Made by a program: the position numbers and the translations under genes. A stretch of 64,000 bases of DNA from Pseudomonas abieticivorans (GTDB lineage Bacteria; Pseudomonadota; Gammaproteobacteria; Pseudomonadales; Pseudomonadaceae): positions 1,551,001-1,615,000 of the forward strand of contig NZ_CP094975.1 of NCBI RefSeq assembly GCF_023509015.1, read 5' to 3'. The notes beneath the pieces were generated by a model that made no database searches, was not told the DNA's origin, and saw nothing but the letters and a program-made list of their open reading frames with translations. Below are positions 1 through 7,931 of this stretch, piece by piece; the stretch's first letter is position 1, and the number at the start of each line of letters is the position of its first letter.

Positions 1-212
1 CGGGCGTGGGCCGGCGTGCGGGACATATCGGTGAGCCAGGGCGGGGTTAGGCCCCAACGGGCACGGGCCAATTGCAGTTCGCCGCCGATGTTGCGCTGCA
101 TCAGCACCGAATCACCCGGTGAAATGTTCCACTGGGCCTGCTGGTCCTGCGGGAACCCAGGCAGGGCCGCGAAAGCCGGTGACCAACGAAACAGCGCAAA
201 ACGTCCACACAT
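1..212 (-). CDS. SOS response-associated peptidase (SRAP/YedK/HMCES family), 5' part only
   Basis: The minus-strand reading begins MCGRFALF and runs about 70 residues to the window edge. Cys2 follows the initiator Met directly; in this family it becomes the N-terminal residue that forms the thiazolidine crosslink with abasic sites in single-stranded DNA. Further family marks are WNISPG (about residues 28-33, with the conserved Asn) and RWGL-P-W (about 53-59). The full family length is roughly 220 residues, so two thirds lie outside the window. Expected role: protecting abasic sites at replication forks. The start is fixed by the need for Cys2. It lies upstream of, and in the same direction as, nothing else visible here. 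Confidence 0.85.
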   Translation of the reverse strand, partial: MCGRFALFRWSPAFAALPGFPQDQQAQWNISPGDSVLMQRNIGGELQLARARWGLTPPWLTDMSRTPAHA

Positions 213-247
213 TAGGCAAAAAACTCTTCAAATGGCTGGCCTGCCTG

Positions 248-508
248 TCAGCAGACCAGGGTGCCGGGGAAACTGTCCGGCTCTTCGCCCGGCATCGGCA
301 AGGCGGCATTGTACTCGGCGATCAACTGCCGTGCGTACCCGGCCTGGTCATTGGCCACGGTCAGGCCCAACAGGCCGATGGCCGGAAGGTCGCCAATGCC
401 CCCCACCAGGTCGCGGCCCACCAGGTGCGCGACGATGCCCTCGCTGTCGAGCATGCCCAGCAACATTTCCGCTTCCATCAGGCTTTCCGGATCATATATG
501 CGCTGCAT
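248..508 (-). CDS. DUF2007-type small putative signal-transducing protein
   Basis: This 86-residue protein begins MQRIYDPESLMEAEMLLGMLDSEG. The opening 'Ile-Tyr, then residues that add up a helix for ligand or subunit contact' pattern and the later GLTVAND segment are typical of the DUF2007 (putative prokaryotic signal transducing) fold. Its ATG overlaps the TGA of the upstream cysteine-rich gene as TGATG, so the two are translationally coupled and form one two-gene unit. No enzymatic motif is visible. The molecular role of this family is not established. Confidence 0.75.
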   Translation of the reverse strand: MQRIYDPESLMEAEMLLGMLDSEGIVAHLVGRDLVGGIGDLPAIGLLGLTVANDQAGYARQLIAEYNAALPMPGEEPDSFPGTLVC

Positions 509-696
509 CAATCGTTTTCGCCTTTAACCTCGAGCATCCATTCATCGCCCCCTACCTGCAATATGAACCGTATGGGCTTGCAGCACACGGAACAATCCTC
601 GATGTATTCCTGATCACCGCCGGATGTGTCGATCATCACCTCGATGGTCTCACCACAATATGGACACTCTACCGCTTCACTTTCCTGAAAGAGCAT
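508..696 (-). CDS. CPXCG motif-containing cysteine-rich protein
   Basis: A 62-residue protein with two cysteine pairs: CPYCG near residue 11 and CSVCC near residue 36, arranged as a small zinc ribbon, followed by a short beta-rich tail ending in EVKGEND. A GGGGAG ribosome site stands about 8 bases before the ATG. It is the first gene of a two-gene unit with the DUF2007 protein and is divergent from the acyltransferase gene. The family is widespread in gamma-proteobacteria and has no assigned function. I infer a metal-binding structural or regulatory role only. Confidence 0.8.
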   Translation of the reverse strand: MLFQESEAVECPYCGETIEVMIDTSGGDQEYIEDCSVCCKPIRFILQVGGDEWMLEVKGEND

Positions 697-797
697 GGCC
701 GTCTCCCCATGGTGACTTGTGCGTATAATCGCCGGTCTATTTGAAGGGCATTATCCGCGCCCCTTATCATTACACTAGCCGTTTCCAACAAGAGAGC

Positions 798-1964
798 ATG
801 ATGGGCGAATTCGATGCCATCCGACCGTACAACGACGCCGAGGTGCCTGCCGTGCTGGCACGACTGCTCAGCGATCAGGCGTTTCTCGACATCCTCACCC
901 ACTTTCGCTTTCCGCGCCTGGCCGGTGCTTTCGGCTGGTTGCTCAAACCTCTTATAGCTCATCGGCTGCGCCGCGAGTTCGCCGGGGTGAAATGCGTGTC
1001 CACGCTGCAGGACAAAGTCGAGTTCTACGTGGACCACACCATTGACCGGGCCACAGATGGTGTGACCTACACCGGTGTCGAGCAGTTCAGGTCGGGCAGT
1101 GCCTACCTGTTTCTGGCCAACCACCGCGACATCGTGATGGACCCCGCCTTCGTCAACTACGCCGTGTACCACGCAGGCTTGCCCACCCCGCGCATCGCCA
1201 TCGGCGACAACCTGCTGCAAAAGCCCTTCGTCAGCGACCTGATGCGCCTGAACAAGAGCTTTATCGTGCACCGCTCCATCAGCGGCCGGCGTGAAAAACT
1301 GGCGGCGTATCAACTGCTGTCGGCTTACATCAACCACTCGATCCGCACCGATTGCGCCTCGATCTGGATCGCCCAGGCCGAGGGTCGGGCCAAGGACGGC
1401 GATGACCGTACCGACTCGGCGATCCTGAAGATGTTCCACATGAGCCGCAAGGACGAGCCGTTTGGCGAAGTCATCCAGTCGCTGAACCTGACGCCGGTGT
1501 CGATCAGCTACGAATACGACCCGTGCGACCAGGCCAAGGCACGCGAGCTGTACATCCGCGCCACCACCGGCACTTATGCCAAGGCGCCGGGCGAAGACGA
1601 CGTGAGCATTGCCCAGGGCATCACCGGCTACAAGGGCCGGGTGCACGTCAACTTTGCCGCGCCGATCAGCCAAGCGTTCGACGACACCAAGCAACTGGCC
1701 GTGGCAATCGACCGGCAGATCCTGGCGGGCTACCGCCTGTTTCCGGCGCACTACCTGGCCTACGCCCAGTGGGCTGACGCCGACGCCAACGTGCAGGTGC
1801 CTGCAGCCGAGACGCTGTTCCCGGCCGACGAACTGGCCAAGGCCCGCGAAGAATGGAATCGCCGCCTGCAAGCTTGCCCGGCGGAACATCGGCCGTACCT
1901 GGTGCTGCAGTACGCCACACCCGTACGCAACCAGTACCGGGTCAAGGCAGGGCTGGCGCTGTAA
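798..1964 (+). CDS. 1-acyl-sn-glycerol-3-phosphate acyltransferase-like protein (PlsC superfamily)
   Basis: A protein of about 388 residues with the LPLAT motifs: an NHRD block (FLANHRDIVMDP) supplies the His-x4-Asp catalytic pair, and the later segment WIAQAEGRAKDG stands where the family keeps its acceptor-binding EG-R motif. There is no signal peptide and no clear membrane helix, so this is the large cytosolic or peripheral branch and not classical PlsC. Likely reaction: transfer of an acyl chain to a glycerophosphate-type acceptor. AAGAGAG precedes tandem ATG codons at 798 and 801, so the start could be either. The gene stands alone and ends at a strong terminator. Confidence 0.8.
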   Translation: MMGEFDAIRPYNDAEVPAVLARLLSDQAFLDILTHFRFPRLAGAFGWLLKPLIAHRLRREFAGVKCVSTLQDKVEFYVDHTIDRATDGVTYTGVEQFRSGSAYLFLANHRDIVMDPAFVNYAVYHAGLPTPRIAIGDNLLQKPFVSDLMRLNKSFIVHRSISGRREKLAAYQLLSAYINHSIRTDCASIWIAQAEGRAKDGDDRTDSAILKMFHMSRKDEPFGEVIQSLNLTPVSISYEYDPCDQAKARELYIRATTGTYAKAPGEDDVSIAQGITGYKGRVHVNFAAPISQAFDDTKQLAVAIDRQILAGYRLFPAHYLAYAQWADADANVQVPAAETLFPADELAKAREEWNRRLQACPAEHRPYLVLQYATPVRNQYRVKAGLAL

Positions 1965-1980
1965 ACGCAACGGGCTGGTT

Positions 1981-2008
1981 AAAAAGGCGTCCTTCGGGAC
2001 GCCTTTTT
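1981..2008 (+). terminator. Rho-independent terminator after the acyltransferase gene
   Basis: The stem GGCGTCC/GGACGCC closes a TTCG tetraloop. An A-run stands before it and TTTTT after it, so it could work in both directions. Confidence 0.85.
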
Positions 2009-2106
2009 CATTGCGGCCAGAAAGACTAATTCCCGCCGTCACACGCACGTCATCTAAACAGGACAGGCTGTTGCACCACCCACATGGACCCGACACGGAG
2101 TTTGTC

Positions 2107-2313
2107 ATGCTGCATGCACAGAACCAGGACCGCCTTTACCTGATCGCCCAGAGCGATGAGCAAGAAGCCTTGATCGATGGCCTGGCCTTCAATGTGCAGG
2201 ACCGTAACTGGCTGGTGTATTGCGCATTGGGTGGGCACCAGCACACGGACTGGCCGGAGCTGGATGCCGGGACGGGGATCAGCATGTTGGATTTGTATGT
2301 GGAGGCGGCCTGA
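2107..2313 (+). CDS. Small conserved Pseudomonas protein of unknown function
   Basis: A 68-residue protein (begins MLHAQNQDRLYLIAQSDEQ). GGAG stands about 8 bases before the ATG, and the next downstream element is a terminator, so it looks like a stand-alone gene. It has no signal peptide, no membrane helix and no metal motif. I do not recognise a domain. Composition is ordinary, with an amphipathic middle segment (DRNWLVYCALGG). I have an impression of similar short proteins in other Pseudomonas genomes, but I cannot confirm this here. Coding status rests on the ribosome site, the sensible composition and the clean 3' boundary. Confidence 0.55.
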   Translation: MLHAQNQDRLYLIAQSDEQEALIDGLAFNVQDRNWLVYCALGGHQHTDWPELDAGTGISMLDLYVEAA

Positions 2314-2352
2314 GCCCAGGTCATTTCGCGGATTTTGCCCCGCGAACCAGTC

Positions 2353-2385
2353 AAAAAAAAGCCCGCTGGCAATCCGCGGGCTTTT
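2353..2385. terminator. Bidirectional terminator between convergent genes
   Basis: The hairpin AAGCCCGC/GCGGGCTT has an A-run on one side and a T-run on the other. It lies between the small plus-strand gene and the minus-strand yajG-like gene and can serve both. Confidence 0.8.
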
Positions 2386-2399
2386 GTATTTCTGACGAC

Positions 2400-2979
2400 T
2401 TACTGACCGAGCATCTGCCCCACGGTCGGGTCCTTGAACAAGCGGGTCAACGCATCGCTCAACACGTCGCCTGACAAGCTTGGTATTGGTTTCCTGGTTA
2501 GGAGCCATGCCGAAACGCTGGTCCAGGGACGCGCCGTAACGGCCGCTGTAGTGACGGCCGTTGTTGTTCACATCGGCGCGGAAGGTGGCGGCGATGGTGG
2601 CTTGGGTCACGTACATGCCTTCTTTAGGCGACTGGTAGGTGAGGTCGGCCAGGGTCACGGTCAACTGGGGGCCTGCGCCCTGCGTCGGGGTATAGCCCAG
2701 CAGGCGCACGGCGGCTTCGGCCTGGGCTTGCAGCTTGGGCAACACGTCGCTGCCATTGACCGTCACGGCGCTGGTTTCAGGGTACAGGCCACCGCGGGTG
2801 CCCAGGGTTTGCGATTTGCGCCCATCGACCACGCGCACCGTCACTTGCTGGCCTTGGCCGACGGCTGCCAGCTGCGAAGTCAGCTTGGGTTGGGGGCTGA
2901 GTTGTTGCGGGCTGTTGGCACAACCGGCCAACGTCAGGGTGGCCACCGCGATCAAACCGAACAACAGGCGTTGCAACAT
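2400..2979 (-). pseudogene. yajG: YajG-family lipoprotein gene with a one-base frameshift near its 3' end
   Basis: The N-terminus MLQRLLFGLIAVATLTLAGC is a lipoprotein signal with Cys20 as the lipidation site. The body has the YajG pattern (VRVVDGRKSQTLGTRGG, then repeated beta strands). In the starting frame the reading passes KLV at about 2475 and continues as an Arg-rich tail well past the normal end. In the next frame the same DNA reads GDVLSDALTRLFKDPTVGQ and stops at TAA 2400-2402, the family's usual length of about 192 residues. One extra G in the stretch around 2470-2476 explains both. It is either a sequencing error or a recent mutation that replaces the last 25 residues. AGGAGAG lies 8 bases before the chosen ATG. 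Confidence 0.75.
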
Positions 2980-3147
2980 GCTCATCTCTCCTGGAATAGG
3001 CACTAATAGCTGCGCAGTATAGCGGCCCGAAGGCCCGCCAAACCAGTGAACAAAACTTTGACCGGATGTGTTTGCAAGCGTTCCTGTAACGCCTGTGTCA
3101 TCCCTGGGTGGCACTCTTCGATACATTCCCTACCGAGGTACGCCGGC

Positions 3148-3381
3148 ATGACAGCGCTCTGGTCCTGGTTGTTCTCCACCCCCCGTACTCGCTACTTCGT
3201 GCGCCTGGATGCCAAGGGCCATTGCCAGGCCTTCAAGCAGTGCCTGCACATGCCCACCGGCGGCCATTGGGTAGAAACCGACGAAATCCGCCTCGGCTGG
3301 CTGGACCGGCCATTACCGCTGCAAGCCCTCATTCACGTGCCCTGCAGGGGTGCGCGGATCCACCACGCCCTGCCCTCTTGA
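3148..3381 (+). CDS. Small hypothetical protein
   Basis: A 77-residue protein (begins MTALWSWLFSTPRTRYFVRLD). GAGG stands about 10 bases before the ATG. The N-terminal stretch is aromatic but too short for a confident membrane helix. The middle (HCQAFKQCLHMPTGGHWVE) has two cysteines six residues apart. No domain is recognised. It lies between the yajG-like gene (divergent) and the long region before mqo. Longer upstream readings exist in this frame, but the ribosome site supports this start. Confidence 0.5.
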   Translation: MTALWSWLFSTPRTRYFVRLDAKGHCQAFKQCLHMPTGGHWVETDEIRLGWLDRPLPLQALIHVPCRGARIHHALPS

Positions 3382-3996
3382 CGCGCTGAAAAAGAAAACT
3401 CCCGAATTAAGATCAATTCTCCTCGTTTCATCGTTATAATCTCCCCCCGATTATAAGGACGTCTCCTGATCGGGCCTCGCAGTACCGCTGATGCACTGCT
3501 TCAGCTCCCCCGCACGCCCCACAGAGAGCCGCCCACACAGGCCATTGATGCCGGTGTGCCCGCGTTTTCGGCACCCCTCGCCCCTCGCTGGACCTGCCGC
3601 TGCCTGTTCGTTCCGGTAGCTTTTTTGAGGTTCACGGCTCCAAAAGAGCGTGAAAAAAAACGGTTTTCACAACTTCACAAGAGTGTGGCGAGCAAATGAA
3701 CAGTTTTGCATCAGTAAATGCTTCATTAACGTCCAGATCAGCCCACGGCGATCGGCGTTGCGGCTCCTGCCTGGCAGGGTCGTGATAGCGATCGGCAAGT
3801 AGCAGCGGGCGCATTGACCTAAGTCGAATTGCCCACCAGCCCCGAAAATGCGTTCATATGAGCTGCATGGGCCGGTTGGTAGCGTCCGCTGAAGCTGCAA
3901 AAAATTGCGAAGAGTCGGATATGGCGATCCTGGCCTGCTGAGAGTATCGGGATCCTGTGCTGTCAATTTGGTGCTGAAGATTTTGGAGACGCGTTA
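3382..3996 (+). promoter_or_regulatory. Gene-free 0.6 kb region before mqo, with a palindromic promoter-like element
   Basis: No credible gene lies here. At 3434-3456 there is a perfect inverted repeat, TTATAATC / GATTATAA with a 7-base C-rich spacer, and its left arm contains TATAAT (3435-3440). A second pairing, CCCGAT 3446-3451 with ATCGGG near 3468-3474, follows at once. An A- and T-flanked stem (TTCACG/CGTGAA, about 3630-3654) is also present. The mqo ribosome site GGAG is near 3984. The region could hold a long mqo leader, a small RNA or both. No known riboswitch was recognised. Confidence 0.4.
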
Positions 3997-5508
3997 ATGG
4001 CGCATAACGAAGCAGTGGACGTGGTATTGGTTGGGGCCGGCATCATGAGCGCCACCCTGGCAGTACTGCTCAAAGAGCTCGACCCGGCGATCAAGCTGGA
4101 AGTCGTCGAGCTGATGGACTCGGGTGCCGCGGAAAGTTCCAACCCCTGGAACAACGCCGGTACCGGTCACGCTGGCCTCTGTGAGCTGAACTACACGCCG
4201 CAGGCTGCCGATGGTTCCATCGACATAAAGAAAGCCGTGCACATCAACACCCAATTCGAGGTGTCGAAGCAGTTCTGGGCGTACCTGACCCAGAAAGGCA
4301 CGTTCGGCTCATCCAAGTCTTTCATCAGCCCAGTGCCGCACCTGAGCTACGTGGAAGGTGACAAGGGTGTCGATTTCCTCAAGAAGCGCTACGAGGCCCT
4401 CAAGCCGCACCACGCCTTCGACGACATGGAATACACCGAAGACAAGGCCAAGATGGCCGAGTGGATGCCGCTGATGATGCCCGGCCGCCCGGCGGACCAA
4501 GCCATCGCTGCCACCCGCGTGATGGGCGGCACCGACGTGAACTTCGGCGCCCTGACCAACAAGCTGCTCGCACACCTGGCCAGCGCCCCCGACGCCCAGG
4601 TCAAGTACAGCAAGCGTGTCACCAACCTGACCCGCAAGGGCGCCGGTTGGACCGTCACCATCAAGGACGTGAACAGCGGCAACAGCCGTGAAGTCGATAC
4701 CCGCTTCGTGTTCCTGGGCGCAGGTGGCGCAGCCCTGCCGCTGCTGCAACTGTCGGGCATCGAGGAAGGCAAGGGTTTCGGCGGCTTCCCGGTCAGCGGC
4801 CAGTGGCTGCGTTGCGACAACCCGGAAGTGGTCAAGCGCCACCAGGCCAAGGTCTACAGCCAGGCTGCGGTGGGTTCACCGCCCATGTCGGTACCGCACC
4901 TGGACACCCGCGTGGTCGACGGCAAGACGTCGCTGCTGTTCGGCCCGTACGCAGGCTTCACCACCAAGTTCCTCAAGCATGGCTCGTTCCTGGACCTGCC
5001 CAAGTCCGTTCGTGCCGGCAACATCGGCCCGATGCTGGCCGTGGCGCGGGACAACATGGACCTGACCAAGTACCTGATGAGCGAAGTGATGCAGTCCATG
5101 GAACAGCGCCTGGACTCCCTGCGCCGCTTCTACCCCGAGGCCAAGGCCGAAGACTGGCGCCTGGAAGTGGCCGGCCAACGGGTGCAGATCATCAAGAAAG
5201 ACCCAAAGAAAGGCGGCGTGCTGCAATTTGGTACCGAACTGGTGGCGGCCAAGGACGGCTCCCTCGCCGCCCTGCTGGGCGCCTCCCCCGGCGCCTCGGT
5301 CACCGTGTCGATCATGCTGGACTTGATCGAGCGCTGCTTCCCCGAGCAGTACCGCGGCGAAGCCTGGACCACCAAGCTCAAGGAAATCTTCCCGGCCCGT
5401 GAAAAAGCCCTGGAAACCGATGCGGCGCTGTATCGCCGGGTCAGTACCCAGAGCAACAAGTGCCTGGAGCTGGTCGAGCACAACAGCCCGACTGAAAGCT
5501 ACGCTTAA
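3997..5508 (+). CDS. mqo: Malate:quinone oxidoreductase
   Basis: A 503-residue peripheral membrane flavoprotein that oxidises L-malate to oxaloacetate and passes electrons to quinone. The FAD-binding site is near the N-terminus ([21 protein letters not shown], residues 8-28), followed by the family block [20 protein letters not shown] (about 46-65). Length matches the family. GGAG stands about 9 bases before the ATG. In Pseudomonas this enzyme replaces or supplements soluble malate dehydrogenase in the TCA cycle. It is a single-gene unit with a long leader upstream and a strong terminator downstream. Confidence 0.97.
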   Translation: MAHNEAVDVVLVGAGIMSATLAVLLKELDPAIKLEVVELMDSGAAESSNPWNNAGTGHAGLCELNYTPQAADGSIDIKKAVHINTQFEVSKQFWAYLTQKGTFGSSKSFISPVPHLSYVEGDKGVDFLKKRYEALKPHHAFDDMEYTEDKAKMAEWMPLMMPGRPADQAIAATRVMGGTDVNFGALTNKLLAHLASAPDAQVKYSKRVTNLTRKGAGWTVTIKDVNSGNSREVDTRFVFLGAGGAALPLLQLSGIEEGKGFGGFPVSGQWLRCDNPEVVKRHQAKVYSQAAVGSPPMSVPHLDTRVVDGKTSLLFGPYAGFTTKFLKHGSFLDLPKSVRAGNIGPMLAVARDNMDLTKYLMSEVMQSMEQRLDSLRRFYPEAKAEDWRLEVAGQRVQIIKKDPKKGGVLQFGTELVAAKDGSLAALLGASPGASVTVSIMLDLIERCFPEQYRGEAWTTKLKEIFPAREKALETDAALYRRVSTQSNKCLELVEHNSPTESYA

Positions 5509-5520
5509 GCAACGCCCATA

Positions 5521-5547
5521 AAAAAACGCCCTGCGGGGCGTTTTTTT
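5521..5547. terminator. Bidirectional terminator after mqo
   Basis: AAAAAACGCCC/GGGCGTTTTTTT hairpin with a short TGCG loop between the convergent mqo and the minus-strand small gene. Confidence 0.9.
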
Positions 5548-5565
5548 ATGCCTGCAATATCGGCT

Positions 5566-5853
5566 TCAGCCGCGAGCGTTGGCGATCAGCTCGATGTATT
5601 CCTCGGCATTGCGTTGGTCCTTGATCAGGGCAACGAAGTCATTGCCGTGCTCGTCCTTACCGTCCAGGTCCAGGCCGGCCTCCTTGAAAAACACCAGGAA
5701 GCGCGCGAAATCATCGACACGCAGGCCACGGTAGGCCTTGATCAGCTTGTGCAGCGACGGCGAAGTGGCATCGACCGGTTCGAAATCCAGGAACAACTTG
5801 ATCTGCGCATCGCCGATCTCGTCACCAATCAACTGCTTTTTGTCTTTACGCAT
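5566..5853 (-). CDS. PA4642-type conserved small protein
   Basis: A 95-residue protein (begins MRKDKKQLIGDEIGDAQIKLFLDF). It is predicted to be all-helical and cytosolic, with an acidic and lysine-rich surface and no cysteine. GGAG stands about 7 bases before this ATG; an upstream ATG in frame lacks a ribosome site. Position and size match the small gene that follows mqoB in P. aeruginosa. Its role is unknown. It is convergent with mqo and separated from it by the shared terminator. Confidence 0.7.
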   Translation of the reverse strand: MRKDKKQLIGDEIGDAQIKLFLDFEPVDATSPSLHKLIKAYRGLRVDDFARFLVFFKEAGLDLDGKDEHGNDFVALIKDQRNAEEYIELIANARG

Positions 5854-5921
5854 TGCCGACTCCAACTCGCTATCACGGTTTTTCACGGGGCGGGCAGTTT
5901 ACCCCCCTCAAGGGCGCAGGC

Positions 5922-6392
5922 TCAACGCGCGCGTACGCTGCCGGTATGCAAGTCAGCCCAGATATGGCCGTTGGCGTAGGTCAGAAACTGCACGTACACG
6001 GTGTCGTTGCGCAAAAGGTCCATGATCACCCGGTACTGGGTCAGGGGGTAGTTAAGCGTCAGCCGCTTGGTGGCGTCATCGAACACCGGCTTTTTCAAGC
6101 TTTTGCTTTCGGCGTCAAAGGTCAGCAACACCTCGCTAACGCTGGCGCCCTTGTTCAAGGGCTTGCCCTTGAGGCGAATAAACAGCGAGGACGTCACCGG
6201 GATCGGTTGCTGATTGGACTGGCGCTGATCACCCACCACCACGGCAAAGTCGGTGACTTGCAGCAACTGTTGTTGTTCGGGCTTTTCCTGGCGCAGGGCC
6301 AGGTCATCGGGGGGCAGAAACTGCGAATGCATCGGCGCGGCGGCCAACGGCAAAGTTGTAGACAGAGCGAGGGCAGCGATCATCATGCGCAT
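5922..6392 (-). CDS. Periplasmic hypothetical protein
   Basis: A 156-residue protein with a Sec signal (MRMMIAALALSTTLPLAAA, cleavage after about residue 19) and a body rich in predicted beta strands. No domain is recognised. It has no cysteine, so it is not a lipoprotein. A GGAG-like ribosome site (AAGGAGCTCGCCC) lies just upstream. It sits before the PA4642-type gene in the same direction, 68 bases away, so the two may be co-transcribed. Its function is unknown. Confidence 0.6.
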   Translation of the reverse strand: MRMMIAALALSTTLPLAAAPMHSQFLPPDDLALRQEKPEQQQLLQVTDFAVVVGDQRQSNQQPIPVTSSLFIRLKGKPLNKGASVSEVLLTFDAESKSLKKPVFDDATKRLTLNYPLTQYRVIMDLLRNDTVYVQFLTYANGHIWADLHTGSVRAR

Positions 6393-6452
6393 GGGCGAGC
6401 TCCTTGGGGGCAGCTGCGCACTCTAGCATGGCGGGGTTTAGCGGGGAGGGCT

Positions 6453-6557
6453 TCGCGGATAAATCCGCTCCTACGGGTGGCGGCGTCTGGTTCGCGGATG
6501 AATCCGCGCCTACAAGGTGGCTGAACGTTCTGTAGGAGCGGATTTATCCGCGAACCG
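6453..6557. repeat. Cluster of three REP-like units
   Basis: Three copies of the GTAGGAGCGGATTTATCCGCG type palindrome occur: 6453-6475 (inverted), 6491-6513 (inverted, diverged) and 6531-6557 (direct). They lie between the hpt stop and the upstream gene. This is the Pseudomonas intergenic REP family. Confidence 0.85.
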
Positions 6558-6569
6558 AGCAACGCGGTC

Positions 6570-7127
6570 TTACATGCCCTTCACAGCATAGATCCCGGCC
6601 GCGTTGCGCCAGTAGCCCTTGTAATCCATGCCATAACCGAAGATGTAACGGTCGATGCACGGCAGGCCGACGAAATCGGCTTTCAGGTCCGGGCTTGCCT
6701 TGCGGTCGTGGTCTTTGTCGATCAGCACGGCAGTGTGCACGGCACGGGCACCGGCGTGCTTGCAGAAGTCGATGATCGCGCTCAGGGTGTGGCCTTCATC
6801 GAGGATGTCGTCGATGATCAGCACGTCACGGTCAATGAACGACACCTCAGGCTTGGCCTTCCAGAACAGATCGCCGCCGCTGGTCTGGTTGCGGTAGCGG
6901 GTGGCGTGCAGGTAGGACGCTTCCAACGGGAAGTTCAGATGCGTGAGCAGCTTGCCGGAAAAAATCAGCCCGCCGTTCATCACGCAGAACACCACCGGGT
7001 TGCTTTCCGACAGCTGTTCGTTGATTTGCGCACCGACACGGGCGATCGCCGCTTCGACTTCAGCTTCGGTGTACAGGCAGTCAGCCTCGCGCATGACTTG
7101 ACGGATGTGCTCGAGATCAGCGGACAT
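6570..7127 (-). CDS. hpt: Hypoxanthine-guanine phosphoribosyltransferase
   Basis: A 185-residue cytosolic enzyme that converts hypoxanthine or guanine and PRPP to IMP or GMP. The PRPP-binding loop is VLIIDDILDEGHTLS at about residues 110-124. FCVMNGGLIFSG (about 46-57) holds the pyrophosphate-binding loop, and the C-terminal purine-recognition part (FGYGMDYKGYWRN) is intact. The start was chosen for GGAG about 6 bases before the ATG and for length; a longer upstream reading has no family similarity. It is divergent from upp across a 160-base gap, forming a base-salvage pair. Confidence 0.95.
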   Translation of the reverse strand: MSADLEHIRQVMREADCLYTEAEVEAAIARVGAQINEQLSESNPVVFCVMNGGLIFSGKLLTHLNFPLEASYLHATRYRNQTSGGDLFWKAKPEVSFIDRDVLIIDDILDEGHTLSAIIDFCKHAGARAVHTAVLIDKDHDRKASPDLKADFVGLPCIDRYIFGYGMDYKGYWRNAAGIYAVKGM

Positions 7128-7290
7128 GTCGCTCTCCAGGGGGTGCGGTTCAAGAAAAGCGGGCAAAGGTACGCATCCGCTCGGCACAGATCAAGCATTT
7201 CTGGACTAACGTGCATGATGTCCTGACGACACTGCCAGCTGAATAGATTAATCTAGCGCCGTTTTTTTGCCCGCCTCGGAGCCTTTCCCC

Positions 7291-7929
7291 ATGCCAATCC
7301 GTGAGATCCGCCACCCGCTGATCCGCCACAAGCTCGGCCTTATGCGCCGCGCCGACATCAGCACCAAGAACTTTCGCGAACTCGCCCAGGAAGTCGGAGC
7401 CCTGCTGACCTACGAGGCCACCAAGGACCTGCCGCTGGAAAGCTATGACATCGAAGGCTGGTGCGGCACCGTGCAGGTCGAGAAAATCGCCGGCAAGAAG
7501 ATCACTGTAGTACCGATCCTGCGTGCTGGCATCGGCATGCTCGAAGGCGTGCTCAGCCTGATCCCCGGTGCCAAGGTCAGCGCCGTGGGCGTGGCCCGCA
7601 ACGAAGAGACCCTGGAAGCGCACACGTACCTGGAAAAACTCGTCCCGGAAATCGACGAGCGCCTGGCCATGATCATCGACCCGATGCTGGCCACTGGCGG
7701 CTCCATGGTCGCCACCATCGACCTGCTGAAAAAAGCCGGCTGCAAAGACATCCGCGCCATGGTGCTGGTAGCCGCGCCGGAAGGCATCGCCGCCGTCGAG
7801 AAAGCCCACCCGGACGTGCAGATCTACACCGCATCCGTAGATGAGCGCCTGAACGAACACGGCTACATCATCCCGGGCCTGGGCGATGCCGGTGACAAGA
7901 TCTTCGGCACCAAGCAGAAGGACGCTTGA
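7291..7929 (+). CDS. upp: Uracil phosphoribosyltransferase
   Basis: A 212-residue enzyme that makes UMP from uracil and PRPP. The PRPP motif is [13 protein letters not shown] (about 127-139), and the uracil-binding tail [18 protein letters not shown] is intact. It starts [16 protein letters not shown], matching the family; the longer in-frame start at 7267 would add eight unsupported residues. CGGAG precedes it. It is followed at 3 bases by uraA, so the uptake and capture of uracil are encoded together. Confidence 0.96.
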   Translation: MPIREIRHPLIRHKLGLMRRADISTKNFRELAQEVGALLTYEATKDLPLESYDIEGWCGTVQVEKIAGKKITVVPILRAGIGMLEGVLSLIPGAKVSAVGVARNEETLEAHTYLEKLVPEIDERLAMIIDPMLATGGSMVATIDLLKKAGCKDIRAMVLVAAPEGIAAVEKAHPDVQIYTASVDERLNEHGYIIPGLGDAGDKIFGTKQKDA

Positions 7930-7931
7930 GC

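Noticed and set aside
16..744. Plus-strand frames over the first 0.7 kb
   Set aside because: The minus strand holds three coherent genes there (SRAP, DUF2007, CPXCG) with ribosome sites and a coupled TGATG junction.
669..2108. A 479-codon minus-strand frame opposite the acyltransferase gene
   Set aside because: It is the shadow of a GC-rich coding strand; the plus-strand protein has clear catalytic motifs and a ribosome site.
2050..3126. A 358-codon minus-strand reading that joins the lipoprotein to a long tail
   Set aside because: The tail after about 2475 has no family similarity, crosses a terminator and the opposite-strand small gene, and is explained by a one-base frameshift.
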